From an uncultured Clostridia bacterium (GTDB lineage Bacteria; Bacillota; Clostridia; Peptostreptococcales; Anaerovoracaceae): DNA of 47,404 bases. Each line of letters opens with the position of its first letter. Positions within the stretch are counted from its first letter, which is position 1. Below the pieces are notes generated by a model. The model was given only the letters and a program-made list of their open reading frames with translations, did not search any database and had not been told where the DNA came from. This document shows, piece by piece, positions 15,947 through 25,105 of this stretch. The stretch covers positions 1 through 47,404 of the forward strand of contig CAMYVY010000019.1 of NCBI GenBank assembly GCA_947302715.1, read 5' to 3'. The position numbers and the translations under genes are program-made.

Positions 15947-17650
15947 ATGGGTTATAAAATGGAAAATCACAATATAGAATTTGACAGGATTGGATCGGAC
16001 ATCAAAACTACACTATATGATTATGTTGGAATCGGAAGCTTTTCGGATACTGAACACGAAAGAGAAATCGAACCTTTCTTTATGGATCTCATGAAGAGCT
16101 ATCCGTATTTTAAGGAACATCCCGATCATTTTGGCGTTTATAGAATTCCCGGAGATCACCTGGAGAGAGGCGTATGCTGGGCAATGGTACGAGGAACGGG
16201 GAACGATACCGTTTGCATGGTTCATCACTATGATGTCGTTGGCGTAGAGGATTTTAAGACGCTAAAGGATTATGCGCTCCTTCCGGACGAGCTCCACAAG
16301 ATGCTTGAAGAAAATAAGGACATGCTTTCCGACGAAGCGAGGGAAGACCTTGAATCCGGAGACTTCCTCTTCTGCAAGGGCGGCTGCGACATGAAGGCCG
16401 GGGGCTCCATCCAATACACCTTGCTAAGAGAATATGGCAACCTGGCGCTTAAGGGGGAATTCCAAGGAAACGTCATAGTTGTTGGTGTACCCGATGAGGA
16501 GAATCTTTCCTCCGGAATGAGGGGAGCAGCAAAGCTTCTGGCGGAGATGAAGGAAAAATACGGCTTTAATTACAAACTGATGATTAATTCCGAACCGCAT
16601 CAAAGACGCGAACCGGCGGTTGGAGTTTTTTCTCTCGGAACCGTGGGCAAATTGATGCCGTTCATTTATGTGAGAGGAAGCATGTCCCATGTAGGTAAGG
16701 TTTTTGAAGGACTAAACCCGGTACCAATCCTCTCTGAAATAGAGAGAAGGACAGAACTCAATATGGACTTTACGGATGTTGTGGACACGGACAGCGAATC
16801 CGCAGAGTGCTCACCGCCACCGACTTGGGTTTACATGAAGGACAGTAAAGAGGTATACGATGTCTCCATGCCGCTAAACGCCTACGGATGCGTCAGTATC
16901 TTGAATCTAACTTCGACTCCATCCGAGGTTCTCGATAAGATTAAAGTTATCTGTGAGGACTCGTTTGCAAATATAATTGAGGAAGCGAACACCTCTTACC
17001 ATACATTCCTCAGAAATTCGAAGAGGGAACAAAAGGATCTTCCTTGGAAGGTCTTGGTTTCCAGCTTTGATGAACTTCTTTCGGAAGCGAAGAGAGATCA
17101 CAGAGAAGAATTCGAAAAGCTATATGAGAAGAAGGTCTCTGAACTTCTTGATGATTTCAATTCTGCGAAGCGCTCAATAATTAATTGCAATTACGAGCTT
17201 GTGAGCTTTGTTTATGACTATGTGGACAACGTGGAACCGAGGGTCGTCTATGGACTGGTTCCGCCGTATTATCCATGCGTATCGAATCTTGAATATGAAA
17301 AGACGGATGGAAAGATAAACGAACTCTTCCCAATGCTTCTCGATTATACGAAAACTAATTTTAATCAGGAATACATCAAGGAATACTTTTTCTCCGGTAT
17401 TTGCGATTTAAGCTACATAGATATGAAAGATCCGGAGATAGTTAGAAAGGCCCTTACAGAGAGCATGCCATTATTCGGAGATTTCTACGACATCCCGTTG
17501 GAGGACATCAACAAGATTTCCATGCCGGGTATCAATATCGGTCCTTGGGGTAAGGACTTCCACAAGCTTTCCGAGCGTGTTCTGACAGAGGACGTATATA
17601 ACCGCACTCCGCGCATACTGGACGCAGCAGTTAAATACATGCTCGGCTAA
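15947..17650 (+). CDS. rocB: M20-family peptidase, RocB-like
   Basis: A 567-residue zinc-dependent M20 hydrolase of the RocB (arginine-utilisation) group. Motifs are VHHYDVVGVEDF (metal ligands His and Asp), a GGCDMKAG segment, and PDEEN with the catalytic and bridging acidic residues. SMSHVG follows near residue 246. RocB proteins are about 540-570 residues, longer than ordinary M20 peptidases, which fits. RocB acts with arginine breakdown in Bacillus but its exact reaction is not settled. GGAGG (15934-15938) lies 8 bases before ATG 15947, which fixes the start. No other arginine gene is beside it, so the substrate is inferred only from the family. Confidence 0.85.
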   Translation: MGYKMENHNIEFDRIGSDIKTTLYDYVGIGSFSDTEHEREIEPFFMDLMKSYPYFKEHPDHFGVYRIPGDHLERGVCWAMVRGTGNDTVCMVHHYDVVGVEDFKTLKDYALLPDELHKMLEENKDMLSDEAREDLESGDFLFCKGGCDMKAGGSIQYTLLREYGNLALKGEFQGNVIVVGVPDEENLSSGMRGAAKLLAEMKEKYGFNYKLMINSEPHQRREPAVGVFSLGTVGKLMPFIYVRGSMSHVGKVFEGLNPVPILSEIERRTELNMDFTDVVDTDSESAECSPPPTWVYMKDSKEVYDVSMPLNAYGCVSILNLTSTPSEVLDKIKVICEDSFANIIEEANTSYHTFLRNSKREQKDLPWKVLVSSFDELLSEAKRDHREEFEKLYEKKVSELLDDFNSAKRSIINCNYELVSFVYDYVDNVEPRVVYGLVPPYYPCVSNLEYEKTDGKINELFPMLLDYTKTNFNQEYIKEYFFSGICDLSYIDMKDPEIVRKALTESMPLFGDFYDIPLEDINKISMPGINIGPWGKDFHKLSERVLTEDVYNRTPRILDAAVKYMLG

Positions 17651-17661
17651 GCTTAAAAGAA

Positions 17662-18510
17662 TTAATTGAACGTATAGGTTTTTCCGGCGGTTGCCAATAT
17701 ACAGTTTTTGCGGAAGCGCTCGCGCATCATGCAGATTGCAGCAAGACCGGTGCAGTGCATTGGAATCACTATTTCCGGTTCTTCCTTAGCAATTCGATCG
17801 ATGACCTTTTCTCGAAGTTCATCGCTCGCATGGAATAGATGCATACCGGCGATTATATGAGTAATTTTGTCGTTCGGGAATAGCGCCTTCGCATATTCTA
17901 TGGCAGCCACGATTCCCTTGTGGCTGCAACCTGAAAAGAGGTAGACCTTGGTTGTTCCGTCGGAAGACTTTTCCCTAATTGCGAGGAATTGCTCATGGTC
18001 AAGCGTGTCCTGCTCAAGACCACCTGCGATGCTACGTACATAGAATTGCTCGACCGGTTTGAAGTCAAGTACATCGGGCATGCTTCCGGAGATTACGATA
18101 TCTTCATTTAACCAAAGAGGTTCGCTTCCGGTATAGTGAACGTGCGGAAGGATTTTTTCCTTTTGCTCGTCGGTCCAGAGAATCCCGCAATTGTAGTCAT
18201 CTATTTCCCCGTCGGTGGTTCCGAACATTTCGCGAAGCGCATGCTCGTGCATGTAGATTTTCGCATTGCTGTTCAGTTCACAGAATTTCTCCGCACCTTC
18301 GGTATGATCAAAATGACCGTGGCTTATTATGCAGGCGTCAACCTTTGATAAATCCACATCACGCTTTTCTGCATTTTCCGCAAATAAATTAGAGGCTCCC
18401 GTGTCGAAGAGCAACTTCATTCCGTGAGACTCTATGTAAATAGAAAGACCGAACTCGGCGCGGCAATCGCCCATTTCGGTCTTGTTTTCTGATAGAAATA
18501 TAATTTTCAT
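17662..18510 (-). CDS. MBL-fold metallohydrolase, DHPS-like
   Basis: A 282-residue metallo-beta-lactamase-fold protein. The metal motif SHGHFDHTEG (His64, His66, Asp68, His69) is complete, and GCSHKG and AGMHLF supply further ligands. The layout fits the group annotated as 7,8-dihydropterin-6-methyl-4-aminobenzene-phosphate synthase-like, where the true substrate is usually unknown. It lies 32 bases after the degenerate GGDEF gene on the same strand and may be co-transcribed with it. Its 3' end faces RocB with only 11 bases between stops. Confidence 0.85.
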   Translation of the reverse strand: MKIIFLSENKTEMGDCRAEFGLSIYIESHGMKLLFDTGASNLFAENAEKRDVDLSKVDACIISHGHFDHTEGAEKFCELNSNAKIYMHEHALREMFGTTDGEIDDYNCGILWTDEQKEKILPHVHYTGSEPLWLNEDIVISGSMPDVLDFKPVEQFYVRSIAGGLEQDTLDHEQFLAIREKSSDGTTKVYLFSGCSHKGIVAAIEYAKALFPNDKITHIIAGMHLFHASDELREKVIDRIAKEEPEIVIPMHCTGLAAICMMRERFRKNCILATAGKTYTFN

Positions 18511-18542
18511 TCTGGCACCTTGTATCGGTTATATTAACTAAC

Positions 18543-19082
18543 TTATCTGGCCACCTTGTTCATGGCAACTGCCAAGGGGTGTGGAGGTAAGGTGTCCGGT
18601 GCTACATATACGCCTTCCCCGGTCGTGCGAGACTTTTCCAACGCATCCATCGCAAGCTTTGCGGCACATTTATAGCCACAATTGGGATCGTGGTGGCATT
18701 CGGCTGCACCAACACTAACCGAGATGTCCAAATTCCATTCGTTTCTGGCATCATCTACGGCTTCTCTTATTTCAAGACAAATGTCATCGATTTCTTCTCT
18801 GCTGTTGATATAATGCAAAACAACAACATAAGTCGCCTCATCGTATTTTGCAACGATGGTATCTTCCAATGCGTAGGCTTTCATCAGGGTTTCAAACTTT
18901 GACTTGAATGCCTTAAACTCTTCAGGCGATAATTCTTGTCTCAGTTTGTCTAATTGATCTATTTGGACAACCACTATTGCGTGCTGCCCACAGGCCAACT
19001 CGCAAATCCCCCTCTGCGTTAAACAATATGCGTCTAACCATTCCCACGTATTGATTAATTCTTTTCCTAGCTGTTTAGTCAT
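18543..19082 (-). CDS. Degenerate GGDEF-like domain protein
   Basis: A 179-residue cytoplasmic protein with the outline of a GGDEF (diguanylate cyclase) fold: VVVQIDQLDKL near residue 40, a central strand AKYDEATYVVVL, and ISVSVGAAE near residue 124. AKLAMDALEKSR is the usual final helix. In the active-site hairpin the GGDEF signature is replaced by KYDEA, so the glycines that bind GTP are lost and cyclase activity is unlikely. It could bind a nucleotide or act as a regulatory partner. An AACHHD-like Cys/His cluster (CHHDPNCGYKC, residues about 133-143) might bind metal. GGAGG lies upstream of ATG 19082. Confidence 0.65.
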   Translation of the reverse strand: MTKQLGKELINTWEWLDAYCLTQRGICELACGQHAIVVVQIDQLDKLRQELSPEEFKAFKSKFETLMKAYALEDTIVAKYDEATYVVVLHYINSREEIDDICLEIREAVDDARNEWNLDISVSVGAAECHHDPNCGYKCAAKLAMDALEKSRTTGEGVYVAPDTLPPHPLAVAMNKVAR

Positions 19083-19169
19083 TTCCTCAGCTCCTCCGAA
19101 CTAACCACTAATGAATATGGTGTTTTAATATAGTATTTTGATTAGCTATATTGTATTCCTGCAGCTAGT

Positions 19170-19235
19170 ACCGTTTCGTTACAAAATCGGCACCGTTATG
19201 TTACAAATCGGGTACCAATCCGTTACTTTTGGCTA
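19170..19235. repeat. Degenerate 22-bp tandem repeats, about three copies
   Basis: Units start at 19170, 19192 and 19214: ACCGTTTCGTTACAAAATCGGC, then ACCGTTATGTTACAAATCG with GGT, then ACCAATCCGTTACTTTTGG. All share ACC...GTTAC with a 22-base period. They lie between udk and the GGDEF-like gene; no gene is encoded. Confidence 0.5.
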
Positions 19236-19240
19236 TTTTT

Positions 19241-19289
19241 CAACAAAAATCATACTTTTGGACATCATACTTTTTGCTGATTTTTGTTG
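19241..19289. repeat. 12-bp perfect inverted repeat with internal direct repeat
   Basis: CAACAAAAATCA (19241-19252) and TGATTTTTGTTG (19278-19289) enclose 25 bases that contain ATCATACTTTT twice, 15 bases apart. It is AT-rich with no T-run in a useful place, so it is not a standard terminator; it may be a protein-binding site. Confidence 0.55.
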
Positions 19290-19347
19290 TTTCGTAGATT
19301 ATACTATTTCAAGATATTGAGGTTCAATAACCAGTTTGCTATTTTTT

Positions 19348-19965
19348 TTAACTATTTAGATGTGCGCGAATCCTACCAATGAGCATCTCCAGGGCCACCA
19401 GGTTCTGACCGCCTTCCGGAATTATTATGTCGGCATACCGCTTTGATGGTTCAACAAAGGCCTCATGCATGGGTTTAACCGTCGTAACGTATTGATTTAT
19501 CACGCTATCCAGGCTTCTGGCGCGCTCTTTAACGTCGCGGGTAATTCTTCTGAGGATTCTAATATCTGCGTCCGCGTCAACGAAGACTTTGATATCCATA
19601 AGGTCTCGAACCTCTTCGTAGTGGAAAATCAAGATGCCTTCGACGATGATGACTCTTGATGGATGAACCGTGAGAGTGTTTTCAGATCGATCGTAGATGG
19701 TGTAGTCATAGACTGGGCATTCTACAACCTCGCCCTGACGAAGTGAACTAAGGTCGTGAACGAACATCTCTGTATCATAGGCATTTGGATGGTCGTAGTT
19801 AAGCTTGATACGTTCGTCATAACTCATCTCGTGATGAGCCTTGTAATAGCTATCATGGGTTATAACTGTAACGTGGCTGCCCAGGCTTTTTACTATTTCC
19901 TGGGTGATGGTGGTTTTTCCGCTTCCGGTTCCGCCTGCAATTCCGATTACAATGATATCGCTCAT
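19348..19965 (-). CDS. udk: Uridine kinase
   Basis: Phosphorylates uridine and cytidine to UMP and CMP in pyrimidine salvage. The protein has the P-loop GGTGSGKTT near the N-terminus, THDSYYK, the FDHP-like YDHPNAYDT segment, VIIVEGIL, and RRITRDVKERAR. The start is set at ATG 19965 because AAAGGA lies 8 bases upstream; this gives 205 residues, the normal length. A longer frame to 19998 has no such site. The gene has its own promoter, which overlaps the control region of the divergent HerA-like gene. Confidence 0.94.
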   Translation of the reverse strand: MSDIIVIGIAGGTGSGKTTITQEIVKSLGSHVTVITHDSYYKAHHEMSYDERIKLNYDHPNAYDTEMFVHDLSSLRQGEVVECPVYDYTIYDRSENTLTVHPSRVIIVEGILIFHYEEVRDLMDIKVFVDADADIRILRRITRDVKERARSLDSVINQYVTTVKPMHEAFVEPSKRYADIIIPEGGQNLVALEMLIGRIRAHLNS

Positions 19966-20013
19966 TATTAGCATCCTTTCTCTACGCGCAAAATCCAATC
20001 CCCGTTAATCAAA

Positions 20014-20042
20014 ATTATACAATAAAGAATGCGAGTATACAA
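20014..20042 (-). promoter_or_regulatory. udk promoter
   Basis: On the minus strand TTGTAT (20042-20037) and a perfect TATAAT (20019-20014) are 17 bases apart. Confidence 0.7.
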
Positions 20043-20078
20043 TTGGCTTTATCGCCTCGAACTTCAATGATTTTGTTC

Positions 20079-20108
20079 TTGAACTAAATGCTTGTTTTAG
20101 GTTAGAAT
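20079..20108 (+). promoter_or_regulatory. Promoter of the HerA-like gene and following operon
   Basis: TTGAAC (20079-20084) and TAGAAT (20103-20108) are 18 bases apart, about 50 bases before the ATG at 20159. Confidence 0.55.
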
Positions 20109-20158
20109 ATATATATGTATATTTATGTCCATATGACCACTTGTAATGGAGGTATGAA

Positions 20159-21856
20159 ATGCTTATAGATAACAGAATTTATGCAGGTTTGGATTCTGAG
20201 GGGAATAGTGTTTATCTGGACCTTTCAATGAGTAACAGGCATGGACTCATCGCGGGTGCAACAGGTACAGGTAAAACCATCACCATGAAGGTCCTCGCCG
20301 AGTCGTTTGCCGATGCCGGTGTTCCCGTCTTCATGTGCGACGTCAAGGGCGATGTTTCAGGCATTTGCACTCCCGGTCGACAGTCGGACGACATGGAAAA
20401 TAGAATCGATAAATTCGGGATTAGGGACTATTTCAAGTATAAAGGCTATACAACTACGTTTTGGGATATTTATGGGGAAGCCGGACATCCGATCAGAGCT
20501 ACGGTATCCGACATGGGACCCGAACTCCTCGCCAGAATCCTTAATCTTTCCGATGCGCAGGAGGGTGTACTTAATATCATATTCAGAATCGCAGATGACA
20601 ATGGACTGCTCTTGATAGACCTGAAGGATCTTAGGGCTATGGTGAATTATGTTGGCGAGCATAAGGATGAATACATCCTAAACTACGGCAATATTACACA
20701 ACAGTCGCTCGGCGGAATAGTGAGAGCTATTTTACCTCTCGAGGATCAAGGCGGCAATCTCTTCTTTGGTGAGCCTGACCTCGATATTATGGATTGGATT
20801 CGTCCCGATATAAACGGAAACGGTATGATAAATGTGCTTGATTCTGTGAAGCTCGTTCAAAATCCGAAGCTCTATGCGGTCTTCCTCCTATGGATGATGG
20901 CTGAACTTTTTGAAAAACTTCCGGAAGTCGGGGACAGCGATAAACCGAAGCTGGTCTTTTTCTTCGACGAGGCGCATTTCCTCTTCAGCGACATGCCGTC
21001 AATCTTTATTCAGAAAATAGAGCAGATGGTTAAGCTTATAAGATCAAAGGGCGTAGGCGTGTTCTTTGTGACGCAGAATCCTGCGGATATCCCGGATGCC
21101 GTCCTTGCTCAGCTCTCAAACCGGGTTCAGCATGCACTTCGCGCCTATACTCCTGCAGAGCAAAAAGGCGTCAGAGCAGCAGCTCAGGCCTTTAGAGAGA
21201 ACCCCGCATTTAAAACGGAGGACATCATTTCCGAGCTTGGCACCGGCGAGGCACTGGTTTCGTTCCTGGATTCCGACGGTATACCAATGGTCACCCAAAG
21301 GACAGCAATCATTTGCCCACAGAGCTTGATGGGTCCTGGGGATTCAGCCATTAGAGCATCCATGATGGCAAGTGACGGAATGGAGAAATACAATTCATCC
21401 ATGGACAATGAGTCCGCATATGAGGTGCTCTCCGAGCAGGCTGCCATTTCAGCTGAGCAAGCAAGACTTGATGCTGAGCGTGCTGCCTTTGAGAAGGAGA
21501 AGGCGGAATTTGAAAAACAGAAGGCCAAGGAAGATGCCGCGGCTGAAAAGGAGGCCTTGAAGGCGCAGGAAAAGGCTGAGAGAGAAGCACTTAAGGCGAG
21601 AGAAAAAGCCGAGAAGGAAGCACAGAAGGAATATGAGAGGGCTCTAAAGGAAGAACAGAAGGCAATAGAAAAGGCTCAGAGAGAAAGGGAGCGCCATGCA
21701 AAGAACGCGGTAGGCTCCGTCGGAAGCACTCTCGGCAGGGAATTCGGTAAACTGGTTGGTAATACCATCGGTGGAGACCTTGGAAAGAAGGTTGGAAGTA
21801 ATCTTGGATCAACCTTAGGAAGAGGATTCTTTAAGAACCTGATAGGAAGAAAATAG
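20159..21856 (+). CDS. HerA-like ATPase (DUF853 family, YjgR type)
   Basis: A 565-residue P-loop ATPase of the FtsK/HerA superclass. Walker A is GATGTGKT (about residues 33-40), Walker B is FFFDEAHFLF (about 268), and a VTQNPADIP sensor segment follows. Residues about 425-515 are a highly charged Lys/Glu/Ala coiled coil, and the last 45 residues form a glycine-zipper-like tail with repeated (V/T)GSTLGR units, as in YjgR-like proteins. The cellular role of this family is not established. GGAGG precedes ATG 20159. It opens a co-directional run through whiA. Confidence 0.85.
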   Translation: MLIDNRIYAGLDSEGNSVYLDLSMSNRHGLIAGATGTGKTITMKVLAESFADAGVPVFMCDVKGDVSGICTPGRQSDDMENRIDKFGIRDYFKYKGYTTTFWDIYGEAGHPIRATVSDMGPELLARILNLSDAQEGVLNIIFRIADDNGLLLIDLKDLRAMVNYVGEHKDEYILNYGNITQQSLGGIVRAILPLEDQGGNLFFGEPDLDIMDWIRPDINGNGMINVLDSVKLVQNPKLYAVFLLWMMAELFEKLPEVGDSDKPKLVFFFDEAHFLFSDMPSIFIQKIEQMVKLIRSKGVGVFFVTQNPADIPDAVLAQLSNRVQHALRAYTPAEQKGVRAAAQAFRENPAFKTEDIISELGTGEALVSFLDSDGIPMVTQRTAIICPQSLMGPGDSAIRASMMASDGMEKYNSSMDNESAYEVLSEQAAISAEQARLDAERAAFEKEKAEFEKQKAKEDAAAEKEALKAQEKAEREALKAREKAEKEAQKEYERALKEEQKAIEKAQRERERHAKNAVGSVGSTLGREFGKLVGNTIGGDLGKKVGSNLGSTLGRGFFKNLIGRK

Positions 21857-21896
21857 GACAGCATGCAAAAGGATACTGCGTAGAGGGTACCAATAG

Positions 21897-23213
21897 ATGA
21901 AAAGAATCTTTAGAAGTGAGTATTTCAAATGGGGAGCGACCATATTTTTGGCCGGAGCTTTACTTGTCGTTTTCTTTCAGATAACGAATAATTTCGGAGG
22001 CTTTAAAACCGGAATATCTACGTTTTTAACGATAGTGTCTCCGTTCGTATATGGATTTATAATGGCTTATCTTTTAAATCCAATATACAGCTTCATAATT
22101 AGAAAAACCTACCCGGTCATAAAAGGATCAGCGAAGCCAACGTCAGCTTTAAAGATATCAAAGATTATAGCAACGGTGGTTTCTATATTGGTGCTCTTTG
22201 GCGCAATTGTAGGAATCGGAGCATTAATCATTCCCCAACTTGTCGAGAGTATTACGGGACTTTCGCAGACCCTTCCCGGAGATGTAAGACATTTTACTGA
22301 AGTTATAAATGATTACCTTGATAATATGGAGAACATTGCCCTTGCCGAAACCTTGCAGGAAAATGTGGAGGAATTTCAGAATCATGTGATTTCCTGGGTC
22401 CAAAACACATTCCTTCCGAGCATGGGTTCACTGGTGCAAAGGGTATCGTCCGGGGTAATAGTAACTATCAAGACGATACTAAACATCGTTATTGGAGTCA
22501 TTGCCTGTGTATATTTTCTTAATGGAAAGGAAACCTTCGTGGCACAGTTAAAGAAAACCATTATGGCTTTCTTTAAGGAAGACAGTGCGGAAGAGATATT
22601 CTTCTTTGCCGATTATACAAACAAGACCTTCGGCGCATTTATATCGGGTAAAATCTTAGACTCACTCATAATAGGTGTACTTTGCTTTATTGCCATGAGC
22701 ATATTGAACTTGCCTTATTCGATGCTTATAAGTACGATAGTGGGAATTACCAATATTATACCGTTCTTTGGACCGTTTATCGGAGCAATCCCGTCGGTAC
22801 TGCTCATTCTCTTGGTTAACCCGCTTCAGGCTCTATATTTCTTGATTCTGATTATCGTGATTCAGCAGCTCGATGGCAATGTGATTGGACCTAAGATTTT
22901 GGGTAATTCAATCGGAATAGCAAGTTTTTGGGTCATGTTCGCTATTATAATTGGTGGCGGTTTGTTTGGATTTGCCGGAATGGTTCTCGGTGTTCCGGTC
23001 TTTGCCGTGCTGTATTATTATGCCGGATGGTTTGTGAGGAACAAGCTTGAGAAAAAGGGCTTGGCTCAAGATACAATGGACTATACCCATTATACAAAAT
23101 ATGAAATAGACGATTCGGAAGTCATAAACGATACGGGTCAAACCCCGGACAAAGGTCTTGATGCAGATAAAGAGGAAGCGGCAGAGAAAGATAACAGAGG
23201 AAATAACAAATGA
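21897..23213 (+). CDS. AI-2E/PerM-family membrane transporter
   Basis: A 438-residue membrane protein of the AI-2E transporter family (PF01594), with about eight transmembrane segments. Typical features are LTIVSPFVYGFIMAYLLNPI near the N-terminus, FGAFISGKILDSLIIG, and NIIPFFGPFIGAIPS. IGPKILGNSIGI and a MVLGVPVFAVLYY segment near the C-terminus complete the pattern. The tail (about 395-438) is acidic and soluble. Family members export small molecules or ions, including Na+/H+ antiport in some cases; the cargo here is unknown. Its stop overlaps the murB start by 4 bases (ATGA), so the two are coupled. Confidence 0.88.
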   Translation: MKRIFRSEYFKWGATIFLAGALLVVFFQITNNFGGFKTGISTFLTIVSPFVYGFIMAYLLNPIYSFIIRKTYPVIKGSAKPTSALKISKIIATVVSILVLFGAIVGIGALIIPQLVESITGLSQTLPGDVRHFTEVINDYLDNMENIALAETLQENVEEFQNHVISWVQNTFLPSMGSLVQRVSSGVIVTIKTILNIVIGVIACVYFLNGKETFVAQLKKTIMAFFKEDSAEEIFFFADYTNKTFGAFISGKILDSLIIGVLCFIAMSILNLPYSMLISTIVGITNIIPFFGPFIGAIPSVLLILLVNPLQALYFLILIIVIQQLDGNVIGPKILGNSIGIASFWVMFAIIIGGGLFGFAGMVLGVPVFAVLYYYAGWFVRNKLEKKGLAQDTMDYTHYTKYEIDDSEVINDTGQTPDKGLDADKEEAAEKDNRGNNK

Positions 23214-24115
23214 AGGAATTGAATAATCAAGACATGTCACAATTCACGAGTTTCAGAGCCGGCGGCAAAGTTCGCCGGTTTGTAATTGTGGATGATGTTG
23301 AGGAACTTAAGGCTGTGCTGGCATCAGAGTCTGCGGAGATAAAAGGGGCAGAATCAAGGCCTACGATATTTCTTGGAAATGGTTCAAATACTCTCTTTGC
23401 TTCCGAACTATATGACGGCTTGGTTGTGAAATTGGGCGAAGGCTTTGACTACATAGATATTAAAGATGAATCCGACGAGGATGGTCGGGTAACTGTAACG
23501 GTAGGCGCATCCACCTTGCTGTCGCGCCTCGCCAAGTCGGTAGGAGCGGCAGGATTAACTGGACTCGAATTTGCCGCAGGGATTCCGGGAAGCGTAGGCG
23601 GAGCAGTATTTATGAATGCCGGCGCATATGATGGTGAAATCAAGAATACGTTGCAGGGGATCAAGGTTTTTTCTCCCGGCATGATGTCCGACCCCATCAA
23701 GTATATTCCTGCTGACGAGCTGGACTTATCCTATAGGCATAGCGCGCTTATGGAGAGCGGAGACATAGTCCTTGAGGCTGTATTTAAACTGGAAAGGGGA
23801 AACAAGGAAGAGATAAATGCCTATATGAAGGAACTTGCGGAAAGACGTTCATCCAAACAGCCCTTGGAATACCCGAGTGCGGGAAGCTTCTTTAAGCGTC
23901 CGCCGGGGAATTTTGCCGGAAAACTCATAGAGGATGCAGGACTAAAGGGCTTCTCTGTTGGAGGGGCAGAGATAAGCGAAAAGCATGCAGGCTTTATTAT
24001 AAATAAGGGGGGAGCCACATCTCAGGATATTCTTGGCCTGATGAAGGCTGTCCAGGAAAAAGTTAAGAATGAATTCGGCGTGGAGTTAGAGCCTGAGATT
24101 CGAATAATCACCTGA
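23210..24115 (+). CDS. murB: UDP-N-acetylmuramate dehydrogenase (MurB)
   Basis: FAD-dependent reduction of UDP-GlcNAc-enolpyruvate to UDP-MurNAc, an early step of peptidoglycan synthesis. The 301 residues show the FAD-binding GNGSNTLF, GLEFAAGIPGSVGGAVFMNAGAYDG, SYRHS, and the type-IIb signature YPSAGSFFKRP with the catalytic Ser. GGAEISEKHAGFIIN lies close to the C-terminus. The start overlaps the preceding gene (ATGA at 23210-23213), so expression is coupled. murB beside rapZ and whiA is the classical Gram-positive order. Confidence 0.96.
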   Translation: MKELNNQDMSQFTSFRAGGKVRRFVIVDDVEELKAVLASESAEIKGAESRPTIFLGNGSNTLFASELYDGLVVKLGEGFDYIDIKDESDEDGRVTVTVGASTLLSRLAKSVGAAGLTGLEFAAGIPGSVGGAVFMNAGAYDGEIKNTLQGIKVFSPGMMSDPIKYIPADELDLSYRHSALMESGDIVLEAVFKLERGNKEEINAYMKELAERRSSKQPLEYPSAGSFFKRPPGNFAGKLIEDAGLKGFSVGGAEISEKHAGFIINKGGATSQDILGLMKAVQEKVKNEFGVELEPEIRIIT

Positions 24116-24163
24116 AAGAAGCCGATATAGATTGCAATGTTTATGTATGAATGAGGAGGATCC

Positions 24164-25054
24164 ATGACTGACAATTTAACAGCAGGTAAAGACACCTCTG
24201 AAAAAATGGAAGTCGTAATACTTACGGGCCTTTCCGGTGCCGGAAAGACCAACGCGATAGACTGGTTTGAGGACCGAGGCTATTATTGCGTTGACAATAT
24301 GCCGCCATCGCTTATAAGCGATTTTATTAGTCTGGCCATGACATCCAAGAGGAGGATGACCCAGGCTGCGTTTGTTGTAGACGTTCGCGGCGGCGAATTC
24401 TTTGATGACTTAAAAATGAGCATAGAGGAGCTAAAAGCAAGAGACGATGTTGACTGTAAAATTTTGTTCATAGAGGCTTCCGACCGCACTCTCGTTAAGC
24501 GATACAGCGAAACCAGGAGGAATCATCCCCTTGCAAAGGGATCCACGACAAAGGATGTAATCCTTGAGGAAAAGGAGAGGCTCAGAGAAATACGCGATTT
24601 ATCCGACTATATAATAGATACTACCGACATGAAGGTAAGTGACCTCCAAGTTGAGATAGGAAGACTGTTCAGTGAGGGAGGAACAAGCTCGTTTGCTATT
24701 AATATCGGGTCTTTTGGATATAAACGAGGAATCCCCGTAGAGGCGGATTTGGTCTTCGATATGAGGTTTATACCGAATCCTTATTATGTGGCATCGTTAA
24801 AGAAACTTACGGGTAACAACAAGAAGGTTTCCAATTTCATTTTTAAACAACCCGTAGCGGAAAAATTCGTAGGGGACCTGCTTAATCTATTGGAAGACCT
24901 GATACCGAGCTATGTTAAGGAAGGAAAACAACACCTTAATATAGCCTTCGGATGCACCGGAGGCCAACACAGATCGGTGGCGATGGCGGACAGAATGTCG
25001 AAGGAATTAAAGGCCCGAGGCTATCGTGTGACCCTTGAACACAGGGACCTTTAG
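24164..25054 (+). CDS. rapZ: RNase adapter / nucleotide-binding protein RapZ (YvcJ)
   Basis: A 296-residue protein with an N-terminal P-loop kinase-like domain (GLSGAGKT, residues 22-29; YYCVDNMPPSLI). Its C-terminal domain carries the family signature GCTGGQHRSV (about 263-272). In E. coli RapZ binds glucosamine-6-phosphate and guides small RNA decay; in Bacillus YvcJ binds nucleotides and affects competence. GAGGAGG just before ATG 24164 supports this start, which leaves a 14-residue leader ahead of the usual first strand. It lies between murB and the beta-keto acid cleavage enzyme. Confidence 0.94.
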   Translation: MTDNLTAGKDTSEKMEVVILTGLSGAGKTNAIDWFEDRGYYCVDNMPPSLISDFISLAMTSKRRMTQAAFVVDVRGGEFFDDLKMSIEELKARDDVDCKILFIEASDRTLVKRYSETRRNHPLAKGSTTKDVILEEKERLREIRDLSDYIIDTTDMKVSDLQVEIGRLFSEGGTSSFAINIGSFGYKRGIPVEADLVFDMRFIPNPYYVASLKKLTGNNKKVSNFIFKQPVAEKFVGDLLNLLEDLIPSYVKEGKQHLNIAFGCTGGQHRSVAMADRMSKELKARGYRVTLEHRDL

Positions 25055-25105
25055 TGATACAATTTGTTTAGGACTATTAGACTATATATAAAAAAGGAGA
25101 ATCTT

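Noticed and set aside
25064..25092. TTGTTT-17-TATAAA promoter-like pair before the BKACE gene
   Set aside because: A start at the expected distance would lie in or after the gene's ribosome binding site, leaving the message without one.
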